DNA from: Phycicoccus sp. CSK15P-2
GTDB lineage: Bacteria > Actinomycetota > Actinomycetes > Actinomycetales > Dermatophilaceae
DNA length: 64,000 bases
Reading direction: 5' to 3'
Assembly: GCF_016888005.1 (NCBI RefSeq)
Contig: NZ_JAFDVE010000012.1
Span: 1-64,000, forward strand
A program made the position numbers and the translations under genes. This document shows positions 1-8,247 of the stretch, piece by piece (within the stretch, counting starts at the first letter, position 1; each line of letters begins with the position of its first letter). The notes beneath the pieces are model-generated. The model made no database searches. It was not told where the DNA came from and saw nothing but the letters and a program-made list of their open reading frames with translations.

Positions 1-2
1 CC

Positions 3-164
3 ATCCGCCGCGGCACGTTCCGATCCGTGCGCGAGCTCAACGCCAAGATCCGCGTCTTCATCAACGGCTGGAACGACCGCTCCCACCCCTTCGTGTGGAC
101 CAAGACCGCCGACGACATCCTCAAGAAGGCCAACCGTCAGAAAACTTCAAACACGAACCACTAG
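3..164 (+). CDS. IS630-family transposase, C-terminal end (cut by window edge)
   Basis: This is an open frame entering from the left edge and ending at a TAG at 162-164, 53 visible residues. It reads IRRGTFRSVRELNAKIR, then FINGWNDRSHPFVWTKTADD and ILKKANRQKTSNTNH. The GWN-R-HPF-WTKTAD-I stretch is typical of the C-terminus of IS630/Tc1-mariner DDE transposases. The catalytic residues lie outside the window. Its stop codon overlaps the stop codon of the convergent Shedu-type gene, so the right end of the element must lie at or just inside that gene's 3' end. No terminal inverted repeat could be verified because the left end is not visible. Confidence 0.85.
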   Translation: MRRGTFRSVRELNAKIRVFINGWNDRSHPFVWTKTADDILKKANRQKTSNTNH

Positions 165-1343
165 GCGTCGCTTTCACCTGTCTCTAGTCCAGACTCCTCC
201 GCGAGATCCACAATCTTCTCGGCCCGAGCAAGAAGCTCGTCGAAGGTGACCACCTCTGGCTCCACCAGATTTCGACGGAACAATTCAAAAGATCGAATCT
301 TGTCGACGTGATCCTTTTCATCTCGCGAAAATTCGCTCAATTGCCCCAAAAATTAGGAAGCTTCGTGGACGCACGGCATAGGTGAAACCCCCAGTCTCCC
401 AGCCCTCGTCATCCAAAGAAGAGAACCTGGTCCGGATGCCATCGATAGCACGGTCGACGGTGCCTTGAATCTGTGCAACAGCTCCAACGACCTCCTTATC
501 GATGCGCCAGCACCCCGGCCGGTACTCCTCATCGAGCAGCAGCGTGTCATGACGTTTGATCTCGACGAAAACCAATGACCTCACGACGCCGGCGGTTTTG
601 AGGAGCGCATCAACCCGCTTCCCAGATTGAGCGATAGATGAGCCAGCCACGACCTGCTCGAGGCGTTTCTCGTCCCAGCCATCTAAATACTGCTGCGCCA
701 AGCCACCACCCAGCATCCAGGGATTTGCCTCGAACAACAATTGCCAGACGCGTTCTCCACCGCGCAGTCTCCTCGCCTCGCTTTCGAAGAAAGCCGAGTC
801 CCCCAAGAGACGACGGAATCTGTCAACCGCCTCTCGTCGACCTGCAATTGCAACAATGTCTTTCGCCGACACATCGGTGGCAATTAATTCTTCAAAGAGC
901 GACGAGTCCTCCATGTAAGCGGCCATTAGCGCCTCAGAGGACGGCAGGGTGACGAAACTCGAACTCTCCTCGTCGCCCAGACTTGTCAGCGTTTGGTTAC
1001 CCATAAGTGCGACGAATGACGCGGCAGCGTCGCCGCTCAAGTGTAGAACGGTTCTTTCGTACGTCCCTGACTCCACCTGCCAATGTGCCTGAATCCAGAT
1101 CTCACTGACTCGTCGACTCTCACGCGTGATGAGAACCTTAACAAGGAAATCGGCGTCAGCTGTCCCTGCCACTGTCCAAGCGGCAGCGACCGTGTCGTGT
1201 TCACCCGCCCCCGTGAGGCGAACAGCACCTCGCTGCTTGATCGGCAACCCCAGGATCGTGGCGCCTGCACCATGGCTAGTAGCGGCAGCATCGATATCTC
1301 CGCTGGTGGCAGAGACCTCAACCTCTTCGCCTTCCTCACACAC
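161..1343 (-). pseudogene. Shedu-type anti-phage nuclease (DUF4263), frameshifted near the C-terminus
   Basis: The GTG start at 1343 opens a 341-residue frame that ends at 318. The missing tail continues in another frame from 349 to 161. The C-terminal half carries the DUF4263 hallmarks: LFEANPWMLGG, then KRVDALLKT and LVFVEIKRHDTLLL, which gives the D-(V)EIK core of a PD-(D/E)XK nuclease. It is followed by a helix with AQIQGTVDRAIDGI and FLIFG. The other frame continues with GQLSEFSRDEKDH and KIRSFELFRRNL--VTFDELLARA, the conserved Shedu end. The join lies in a C4A5 run at 344-352 (T5G4 on the coding strand). Removing one base restores about 394 residues, close to the size of SduA proteins. 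It may be a true inactivation or a sequencing error. The last ten or so residues may derive from the end of the adjacent IS630 element. Confidence 0.82.
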
Positions 1344-1353
1344 TTAGCGTGCA

Positions 1354-1878
1354 CTATTCGTTCGGAGTGCAGGTGACGCACGCGCAACGGACCGTGATGC
1401 CAGAGTTGGCCTGAGCCACCCCAAGGATCGCCCCGGATTGGCGCCCGGTTCTAACATCATCGAGCACCACGTTCGCAGGCTGTTTGGTACCTACAAGCTC
1501 ATCGGAGGAGAGCCGGTGATTTTCGGAGTCACGGGCGCGATACACCAAAACAGTATTGTCCCCATGCTCAATCGCACGAACACACGCGGCACGAATGTGG
1601 TAGCGATTGAACTCTGAGATGGCGAATGTTTCGGCCGCTCGTGCCCGCGCGTCAGGCCGGATACGACCCTCCGATTCGAGTTCCGCAGTGAGCCACCCCT
1701 CGTCGTGCTTTTCTATCGCCTCTCGGAGCAGTGCTGGGTAGGCGCGTTTTCCTAATTCCGTGAGGTAGGTGCTCAGGTATACGTCTTTCCCATCCAACTC
1801 CACCTCTCTGAGCATGAGAGCCCGTATCGAATCGTCCAGCGAGTGAAACTTAAACTTCTGCGTAGAAACCTCAGGCAA
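1354..1878 (-). CDS. Hypothetical protein upstream of and co-oriented with the Shedu gene
   Basis: The protein is about 174 residues if it starts at the TTG at 1878; the frame stays open to another TTG at 1929. I prefer 1878 because TTGACA at 1924-1929 looks like a -35 box, which would leave the upstream TTG untranscribed, and because GCAGGTGA lies about 10 nt before 1878. It is soluble, with no signal or membrane segment. Recognisable blocks are KFKFHSLDDSIRALMLREVE, EFNRYHIRAACVRAI, VYRARDSENHRLSSDELVG and a C-terminal ANSGITVRCA. I have seen similar EFNR-Y-R--C-RAI proteins only as uncharacterised ones. Only 10 nt separate its stop from the nuclease start, so the two probably form one operon. 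It could be a regulator, an accessory factor or an unrelated passenger. Confidence 0.6.
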   Translation of the reverse strand: MPEVSTQKFKFHSLDDSIRALMLREVELDGKDVYLSTYLTELGKRAYPALLREAIEKHDEGWLTAELESEGRIRPDARARAAETFAISEFNRYHIRAACVRAIEHGDNTVLVYRARDSENHRLSSDELVGTKQPANVVLDDVRTGRQSGAILGVAQANSGITVRCACVTCTPNE

Positions 1879-1900
1879 TAGGCGATAGTCACCTGCCCAG

Positions 1901-1929
1901 AGGATGCTACATCGAATTGAGATTGTCAA
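1901..1929 (-). promoter_or_regulatory. Putative promoter of the hypothetical gene / Shedu operon
   Basis: On the minus strand TTGACA (1929-1924) is followed after 17 nt by CATCCT (1906-1901). The -35 is perfect and the -10 is weak. It would transcribe the 1354-1878 gene and the downstream nuclease. Confidence 0.4.
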
Positions 1930-2026
1930 TGGGCTTCGACAACAGCCGCGGTCGGGGAGATATGAGCAGCACCGACGGCGGACGCTTGTTCTGTGCTGGC
2001 CGCTCGCCTATCTACTCGTTGCCGAT

Positions 2027-2668
2027 TCAGACGGTCTGGTCGCGCGCAAGTGGCGGCAGTTGAGCTACGACGGCGCGACGGACGAGCGCAGCGACGACCG
2101 GCGCGTCGGCGGCGGCGAGGGGGTCGAGGCGCAGGATGCGACGGCCGAGGATGGTGCCGGCGACGGACGTCCCGATCATCGTCGCGCGCAGGGCCGCCTC
2201 GTCGGGGTCGGCACCGGGCGCCTCGGCGAGCCGGGCCGCGATCGGGTGCATGAGGTTCGCCTCGAGGAACCCGCGGATGCGCGCCGCGGCCTCCGGGTCG
2301 CTCGCCGCCGTCCGGATGAGCGCTTCCAGCCGTTGGACCGTGCGCTCGTCGCCGAGAACCCGCGCGAGGACTCCGGAGAGACGGTCGGGCAGCGACTCCA
2401 GGGGTCCCTCCAGCGCCTGACGCACCAAGGTCAGGGGAATCTCCGGAAGCTCGAGGACCTCGAGGAACAGCGCTCTCTTGGAGCCGAAGTGGTGGACGAT
2501 CAGCGCCGGGTCGACGTCGGCCTCGGTCGCGATGGCGCGCAGCGTCGTCGCGGCGAACCCCTTGTCGGCGAAGTGCCGGCGGGCGACGTCGGCGATGACC
2601 TCGCGCGTCCCGGACTCGCCGGGGCGCCGACCCGTCGGCCGCACCCGAGGTGCTGCGTCGTCCGTCAC
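2027..2668 (-). CDS. TetR/AcrR-family repressor, divergent from MFS exporter
   Basis: The protein has 213 residues from a GTG at 2668, preceded by GGAAGG at good spacing. In-frame ATG 2695 and TTG 2722 are possible, but they crowd the divergent promoter. The N-terminal TetR domain has the helix-turn-helix TTLRAIATEADVDPALIVHHF followed by GSKRALF. The C-terminal ligand domain contains a long run of small hydrophobic residues (MIGTSVAGTILGRRILRL), common in TetR repressors of efflux pumps. Divergent orientation to the MFS gene and a 14-bp direct repeat over the shared control region suggest that it represses that exporter and perhaps itself. The ligand cannot be predicted. Confidence 0.85.
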   Translation of the reverse strand: MTDDAAPRVRPTGRRPGESGTREVIADVARRHFADKGFAATTLRAIATEADVDPALIVHHFGSKRALFLEVLELPEIPLTLVRQALEGPLESLPDRLSGVLARVLGDERTVQRLEALIRTAASDPEAAARIRGFLEANLMHPIAARLAEAPGADPDEAALRATMIGTSVAGTILGRRILRLDPLAAADAPVVAALVRRAVVAQLPPLARDQTV

Positions 2669-2688
2669 CCGCTCACCCTTCCACGTGC

Positions 2689-2718
2689 TTGACATCTCCC
2701 TCCCCAGTCTGGCATAAC
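2689..2718 (+). promoter_or_regulatory. Promoter of MFS exporter (leaderless type)
   Basis: A perfect TTGACA -35 (2689-2694) is followed after 18 nt by CATAAC (2713-2718). The expected transcription start is 2725-2726, which is the A of the ATG of the MFS gene. No Shine-Dalgarno precedes that ATG. Confidence 0.65.
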
Positions 2719-2748
2719 TCAATGCATGTTGAATTCAATGCCTGTTGA
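2719..2748. promoter_or_regulatory. Direct-repeat operator candidate for the TetR/MFS pair
   Basis: TCAATGCATGTTGA (2719-2732) and TCAATGCCTGTTGA (2735-2748) are direct repeats with 13 of 14 identical bases, 16 bp apart. TTGAATTCAA (2730-2739) at their junction is a perfect palindrome. The repeats cover the predicted transcription start and first codons of the MFS gene, where a bound repressor would block initiation. Confidence 0.55.
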
Positions 2749-4276
2749 GCTACCGGACGACGTCATCGCCGACCCCCGCCGCCGCACCGCCGTGCTCGTC
2801 ACGGTCGGCCTCGCCCTCATGACGGTCGTCTCGGCCGTCAGCGGGCTCAACGTCGCGCTGCCCGACCTCGCGGTCGACACCGGCGCCACCCAGACCCAGC
2901 TCACCTGGATCGTCGACGCCTACACCGTCGTCTTCGCCGGCCTGCTGCTCCTCGCGGGCGCGGTGGGCGACCGCTACGGGCGCCGTGGGGTGCTCGTCGC
3001 CGGCCTCGTGGTCTTCGGTGCCGCCGCCGCGGTTGCGATGGTGACGACCGACCCGGGCACCCTCGTCGCCCTGCGGGCCGCGATGGGACTCGGCGCCGCC
3101 GGGATCATGCCGACGACGCTCTCGGTCATCACGACGTCCTTCCCCGAGGAGGACCGGCCCAAGGCCATCGGCGTCTGGGTCGGGATCGCCGGCGGCGGCG
3201 CCGTCCTCGGCCTCTTCGGCACCGGGATCCTCCTCGAGTTCTTCGCGTGGAGCTCGTTCTTCGGCCTCAACGTCGTCCTCGCGGTCCTCGCCCTCGTCGG
3301 CACGCTCGCCGTCGTCCCGGGCAGCCGGGACGACGGCGCCGGACGGCTCGACCTCGTCGGCGGCCTGCTGTCGCTCGTCGCCGTCGCGGGCGTCGTCTTC
3401 GGGATCATCGAGAGCGCCGAGAACGGCTGGGGCGACGCGGTGACGATCGGCGCCCTCACGACGGGGGTCGTCGGGCTGGCCGCGTTCGTCGCGTGGGAGC
3501 TACGGGTGTCCGACCCCCTGCTCGACCCGCGCCTCTTCGCCGCGCGCGGCCTGTCGGCCGGGAGCCTGACGATCACCGTGCAGTTCTTCGCGATGTTCGG
3601 GTTCTTCTTCGCCGTCCTCCAGTACCTCCAGTTCGTCGTCGGCTTCTCGCCGCTCGAGGCCGCCCTCCGACTGCTGCCCCTCCCCCTCGTCCTCATCCCG
3701 ACCGCCCGCCGGGCCCCGGTCATCGCGCAACGGCTGGGCTTCCGCCGGCTCGGGGCGGTCGGGCTGCTGCTGCTCGCCGCCGGCCTGTTCGTCATGACGA
3801 TGCTCGAGCGCGACCTCGGCTACGGCGTGCTCGTCGGCGGCCTCGTCCTCTTCGGGGCCGGCGCCGGGATGGCCGGCACCCCGGCGACGACGGCGATCAC
3901 CGAGGCGCTCCCGGCGTCGAAGCAGGGCGTCGCCTCGGCGGTCAACGACACCGCGCGCGAGCTCGGCTCGGCCATCGGCATCGCCGTCCTGGGCACGATC
4001 CTCGCGACGACGTACAGCGAGGGGGTCGCGAGCGCCGCGAGCCGCCTGCCCGCCGAGGCCGGGGACGCGCTCAGCGAGTCGATCGCCGTGACGCGCTCCC
4101 CGCAGCTGGCGGAAGCCGGACCGGCGGCCCAGCAGGTCGTCGCCGCCGCCCAACAGGCGTTCGTCGACGGCATCTCGCACGCGCTGACGGTGGCCGCCGT
4201 CATCGTCGCCGTGGCGGCCGTCGTCGTCCTCGTCCTCGCCCCACGGGATCGCGCCCCGGAGTCCGCACAGGACTGA
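2726..4276 (+). CDS. DHA2-type MFS drug efflux transporter (14 TM)
   Basis: The protein has 516 residues, the usual size for 14-helix DHA2 exporters of the QacA/EmrB/LfrA type that expel cationic or hydrophobic compounds using the proton gradient. Helix 1 holds SGLNVALPDLAV and is followed by WIVDAYTVVFAGLLLLAG. Motif A is GDRYGRRGVLVAG (about residues 81-93), and the antiporter motif C region is GIAGGGAVLGLFGTGIL (about 152-168). The start ATG coincides with the predicted transcript 5' end; ATG 2738 is an alternative. The divergent TetR gene and operator repeats suggest induction by substrate. The substrate itself is not known. Confidence 0.9.
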   Translation: MLNSMPVELPDDVIADPRRRTAVLVTVGLALMTVVSAVSGLNVALPDLAVDTGATQTQLTWIVDAYTVVFAGLLLLAGAVGDRYGRRGVLVAGLVVFGAAAAVAMVTTDPGTLVALRAAMGLGAAGIMPTTLSVITTSFPEEDRPKAIGVWVGIAGGGAVLGLFGTGILLEFFAWSSFFGLNVVLAVLALVGTLAVVPGSRDDGAGRLDLVGGLLSLVAVAGVVFGIIESAENGWGDAVTIGALTTGVVGLAAFVAWELRVSDPLLDPRLFAARGLSAGSLTITVQFFAMFGFFFAVLQYLQFVVGFSPLEAALRLLPLPLVLIPTARRAPVIAQRLGFRRLGAVGLLLLAAGLFVMTMLERDLGYGVLVGGLVLFGAGAGMAGTPATTAITEALPASKQGVASAVNDTARELGSAIGIAVLGTILATTYSEGVASAASRLPAEAGDALSESIAVTRSPQLAEAGPAAQQVVAAAQQAFVDGISHALTVAAVIVAVAAVVVLVLAPRDRAPESAQD

Positions 4277-4292
4277 GGGGCGGACGCTTCGG

Positions 4293-5060
4293 TCAGCGGG
4301 TGGCATCGGTGCGCAGCAGCCGGAGGCCACCCGCCGCCATCCCGCCGACGGCCCAGGCGAAGAGGGTCGACCGGGCGGAGGCGATCGTCATGTCCTCACC
4401 GATGCCCTCCCCGAACACGACGTAGATCGCGTTCGTACCGGGGAGGTACTCGGCGACGGTGCGCAGTGACTCGTACGGCAGGTTTCCCAGCACGAGAGGC
4501 AGCACGACGAGCAGCGCGATGGCCGAGACGAGTGAGCCGGCGGTGCTCCGGGTGAGGAACCCCAGCCCGATGCCGAGCAGCGAGCCGCAGCCGACGACGA
4601 GGGCGGCGTCGCCGAGGATCGAGGAGCCGGCGCACAGCGACATGCCCAGCCCCGTGGCCTGCACAGCGACGAGCGCCGCCGCCACCGTGAGGAGCAGCAC
4701 CGCCAGCAGCACTGACACGCCGGCCACGACGAGTGCCCGGCCGGCCAGCAGCACCCCACGTCGGGGAGTCCACTGCAGGGTCGGGACGATCCCGCCCGTC
4801 CCGTAGTCGGACGCAGCCGCGACGCACGACAGGGCGACGAGGCCGAAGAGCAGGAAGAGCATGACGAACCGGACGCCCTCCCAGGCCGACAACCCCCCGT
4901 AGCCGGCGTCCTCTCCGCCTGCGGCGTCGTAACCGGCGAGTGCACCGAGCCCGGCGACGAACAGGGTCAGCGCCACGACGAGCACCCACGTGGAGCGGAC
5001 GGTCCACAACCGCGCCCACTCCGCCCGGACCGTGCGCGCCAGCACTGTCACGGTCCTCAC
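4293..5060 (-). CDS. ABC-2-type transporter permease
   Basis: The protein has 255 residues with about six hydrophobic segments: the first near WVLVVALTLFVAGLGALAGY, others around FVMLFLLFGLVALSCVAAA, ALVVAGVSVLLAVLLLTVAA, VGCGSLLGIGLGFLTRS and SAIALLVVLPLVLG. This is the layout of ABC-2 exporter permeases (NatB/DrrB-like). Its start overlaps the end of the ATPase gene by 4 nt (ATGA), so the two are translationally coupled and form the membrane and motor parts of one exporter. The substrate is unknown. It is convergent with the MFS gene, with only 16 nt between the stops. Confidence 0.85.
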   Translation of the reverse strand: MRTVTVLARTVRAEWARLWTVRSTWVLVVALTLFVAGLGALAGYDAAGGEDAGYGGLSAWEGVRFVMLFLLFGLVALSCVAAASDYGTGGIVPTLQWTPRRGVLLAGRALVVAGVSVLLAVLLLTVAAALVAVQATGLGMSLCAGSSILGDAALVVGCGSLLGIGLGFLTRSTAGSLVSAIALLVVLPLVLGNLPYESLRTVAEYLPGTNAIYVVFGEGIGEDMTIASARSTLFAWAVGGMAAGGLRLLRTDATR

Positions 5061-5980
5061 GAGGCCTCCCCGGCCCGGTCGGACGCGCTCCCCCGGAACT
5101 CGACCTCGTCCTGGGTCAACGACCAGTAGGCGGCTTCGAGCGACTCCTCGACCGTCGCCAGGTGGTGGAGGGGGACCCCGGCCCGATGGGCGGTGTCCCC
5201 GACCTCGGCCTCGTTCAGACCGACGACCTCGAGCTCACCGACCCCGGACACGACGACGTCCGCCAGCCCTCCGATGACGGCCGCCAGCTCGTCGGCGCGC
5301 GGGCTACGGACCCGGACCCGGTGCCGACCTCGGGCGAGCACCTCGTCGACCCGGGCGTCGGCGACGAGCCGGCCACGACCGATGATGACCACCCGGTCGG
5401 CCACGAGCTGGACCTCGCTCATCAGGTGGCTGGAGACGAAGACGGTGCGCCCCTCGTCGGCGCAGTCCCGGAAGAGGGTGCGGATCCAGCGCACCCCTTC
5501 GAGGTCCAGCCCGTTGACCGGCTCGTCGAACACGAGGACGGGCGGGTCTCCGAGCAGGGCGGTGGCGATCCCGAGGCGCTGGCGCATCCCGAGCGAGTAC
5601 CCCTTGATCCGGCGCCGTGCGGCCGCGCCCAGGCCGACGCGCTCGACCACCTCGTCCACCCTCGTCATGGGGATGCCGTTGCTTCGGGCGGCGATACGTA
5701 GGTGGGTCCGCCCGGAGCGCCCCGGATGCATGGCCGCGGCGTCGAGCAGGGCGCCGACCTCGCGCATCGGCGCCGGGAGCTCGACGTAGCGCCGCCCGCC
5801 GACGGTCGCCGTCCCCGCCGTGGGACGGTCGAGGCCGAGCAGCATCCGCATCGTCGTCGACTTGCCGGCGCCGTTGGGCCCGAGGAACCCTGTCACCGTC
5901 CCGGGCTCGACGTCGAACGTCAGCCCGTCGACAGCACGCACCCGGCCGAAGTCCTTGGTCAGTCCCCGCACCTGGATCAT
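5057..5980 (-). CDS. ABC transporter ATP-binding protein
   Basis: The protein has 307 residues. Walker A is GPNGAGKST (34-42), the signature is YSLGMRQRLGIA (about 138-149), Walker B is VLVFDEPVNGLD (about 156-167), and the switch His lies in VFVSSHLMSEV. The C-terminal extension of roughly 90 residues is usual for CcmA/DrrA-type subunits that pair with ABC-2 permeases. The start ATG lies 6 nt after a TAGATT -10 box, indicating a leaderless transcript that also covers the permease. The products would form a homodimeric ATPase on the cytoplasmic face of the membrane. Export of a lipid, antibiotic or peptide is possible, but the sequence does not say which. Confidence 0.9.
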   Translation of the reverse strand: MIQVRGLTKDFGRVRAVDGLTFDVEPGTVTGFLGPNGAGKSTTMRMLLGLDRPTAGTATVGGRRYVELPAPMREVGALLDAAAMHPGRSGRTHLRIAARSNGIPMTRVDEVVERVGLGAAARRRIKGYSLGMRQRLGIATALLGDPPVLVFDEPVNGLDLEGVRWIRTLFRDCADEGRTVFVSSHLMSEVQLVADRVVIIGRGRLVADARVDEVLARGRHRVRVRSPRADELAAVIGGLADVVVSGVGELEVVGLNEAEVGDTAHRAGVPLHHLATVEESLEAAYWSLTQDEVEFRGSASDRAGEAS

Positions 5981-5986
5981 GTGTCG

Positions 5987-5992
5987 AATCTA
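5987..5992 (-). promoter_or_regulatory. -10 box, leaderless start of ABC ATPase
   Basis: TAGATT on the minus strand ends 6 nt before the ATG at 5980, so transcription should begin at or next to the start codon. Confidence 0.55.
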
Positions 5993-6092
5993 GGGGCGGT
6001 GGTCCGGGATCTCCGGGAGCACGGCGTGAAGATCTCGTGCAGATCTGCACGGCGGGCACGCCCGCAGCCCGCCGTCGGTGACCCGCGGCGTC

Positions 6093-6120
6093 GTACCGGG
6101 GTGGTCCGCTCCCGGTGTAC
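6093..6120. promoter_or_regulatory. Inverted repeat in front of helR
   Basis: GTACCGGG (6093-6100) and CCCGGTGTAC (6111-6120) form a dyad with a 2-nt bulge and a 10-nt spacer. It covers the possible GTG start at 6115, favouring the ATG at 6139 as the real start. It could be a regulator site or an RNA hairpin. Confidence 0.3.
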
Positions 6121-6138
6121 CATCATCGGTTCGCCGGT

Positions 6139-8240
6139 ATGAGCTCTCCCGAGAACACCGGCCCCCGACCCACCGCGACGACAGGAGGCGGTCCCGCCGT
6201 GCCCGCGTCGCCCGCCCCACCGCCCGCGGACCCCGTCCTCGCGGCCGAGCAGGCCCACCTGGACCGAGCCCGCGCCGAGCTCGCCCGGATGCGTGCGGCC
6301 GTCGACCGGCTCGACGCCCGCACCGCGAGCGACCCGCTCAACGCCGCGGTGCTCAGCCACGTCCTCGCCCGCCGGGTCGCCTCCCTCCAGGACGACCCGC
6401 GCACCACGCTCTTCTTCGGTCGCATCGACTGCCGCACCGAGCACGGCGAGGAGACCTTCCACGTCGGCCGCCGGCACGTCAGCGACGACCACGGCGACCC
6501 GGTCGTCGTCGACTGGCGCGCCCCGGTCTCGACCGCCTTCTACCGGGCCTCCGCCACCGAGCCGATGGGCGTCGGCCTCCGCCGCCGCTTCGGGGTCGAC
6601 CGCGGCCGTCTCACGGCCTACGAGGACGAGCACCTCACCCATGGCAGGGGCTCCGACCACAGCGCCATCCTCGCCGCGGAGATCGAGCGCCCCCGCTCCG
6701 GGCCGATGCGCGACATCGTGTCGACCATCCAGCCGGAGCAGGACGAGATCGTCCGCTCCGACATCTCGGCGAGTATCTGCGTCCAGGGCGCACCCGGCAC
6801 GGGGAAGACCGCCGTCGGGCTGCACCGCGCGGCCTGGCTGCTCTACTCGTTCCGCTCCCGGCTGGAGCGCTCCGGTGTGCTCGTCGTCGGACCCAACCGG
6901 GCCTTTCTCGACCACATCGGCGCCGTCCTGCCCTCGCTCGGCGAGATCAGGGTGCAGCACGCGACGATCGACACGCTGCTCGACCACGGCCGGGTCCGCG
7001 GGCAGGACCCCACCGACGTCGCCGTGCTCAAGGGCGACGCCCGGATGTCCGAGGTCCTGAGGGCGGCGGTGTGGCGCAGCGTCGGGCGCGCCACCGAGGC
7101 GCTCGTCGTGCCCCGCGGTTCCCGCAAGTGGCGGGTCCCGGCCTACGAGGTGCAGGACGAGGTCGACGCCCTCGCGCGCCGCGGGGTGCGCTACTCTGCG
7201 GCTCGCGACCTCCTCCCCCAGCGGCTCGCCACCTTGTCATGCGGCAGATCGAGCGGTCCGGCGACTTCCCCGGTGAGCGCGTCCAGAACTCCATCGCGAA
7301 GTCCGCGCCGGTCAAGGCCTACACCAAGGACCTCTGGCCCGCCCTCGACCCGGCCGCCGTGCTGTTCCACCTGTTCACGGACGAGCACGCCCTGGCCGAC
7401 GTGGCCGACGGCGTGCTCACCGAGACCGAGCAGCGGATGCTGCTCTGGGAGAAGCCACCCCGCACCAAGGGCGCGGCTCGGTGGACCCGTGCCGACCAAG
7501 CGCTCCTCGACGAGCTCGCCGACCTCCTCGACCGCACGCCGAGCCTCGGCCACGTCGTCCTCGACGAGGCGCAGGACCTCTCCCCGATGCAGCTGCGCGC
7601 CGTGGGGCGCCGCGCGTCCACCGGCAGCCTCACCGTCCTCGGCGACATCGCGCAGGGCACCACCCCGTGGGCGACGCCGTCGTGGGACACCGCGATGGCC
7701 CACCTCGGCCGCCCCGAGCACGAGCTCGTCACCCTCGACCGCGGCTTCCGCGTCCCCGGCCTCGTCATCGACTTCGCCGCCCGCCTGCTGCCGTCGATGG
7801 CCCCGGGTCTCGGCGCGCCCGTCTCCGTCCGCGAGAACCCCGGACGGCTGGACGTCGTCGCGGCCGACGGATCCCGCCGCTCGGCCGCCGTCGTCGACGC
7901 CGTGCGCGCGGCCGTGCAGGAACCCGGGTCGGTCGGCGTCATCGCGCCCGACGCGTTCCTCGACGCGCTGGATGCGGCCCTCGCCCGCGCGGAGATCCGC
8001 CACGGGCGGCTCGACGCCGAGCACGGCGACGACGAGGACCGGCAGGTCGAGCTCGTCCCGGCGAGCATCGCCAAGGGTTTGGAGTTCGACCGCGTCGTCG
8101 TCGTGGAGCCGGCGGCCATCGCCGCTGCGGAGCCGGACGAACGCACCGGGCTCCGGCGGCTCTACGTCGTTCTCACCCGGGCCGTGTCCGCCCTGACCGT
8201 GGTGCACAGCGACCCGCTCCCGGACGCGTTGGCCCGGTGA
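6139..8240 (+). pseudogene. helR: HelR-like RNA polymerase recycling ATPase, frameshifted
   Basis: This is a superfamily I (UvrD/HelD-like) motor protein. In actinomycetes HelR removes stalled RNA polymerase and contributes to rifamycin tolerance. The first frame runs to about 7230 and has an N-terminal helical region, VDWRAPVSTAFYRASA, and Walker A GAPGTGKTAVGLHRAAWLLY (about residues 218-237). Homology then jumps to another frame at RDLLPQRLA / HLVMRQIERSGD. The second frame carries VVLDEAQDLSPMQLRAVGRR, DIAQGTTPWATPSWD, LDRGFRVPG, ASIAKGLEFDRVVVVEP and LYVVLTRAV. Adding one C near 7229-7231 (GCC to GCCC) joins both halves into about 700 residues, a normal HelR length. It is either a disrupted gene or a sequence error. 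GTG 6115 is an alternative start. Confidence 0.85.
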
Positions 8241-8247
8241 CGCCGGC

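Noticed and set aside
638-1376. Plus-strand frames opposite the Shedu gene
   Set aside because: Low-complexity shadows of the minus-strand gene with no start signals.
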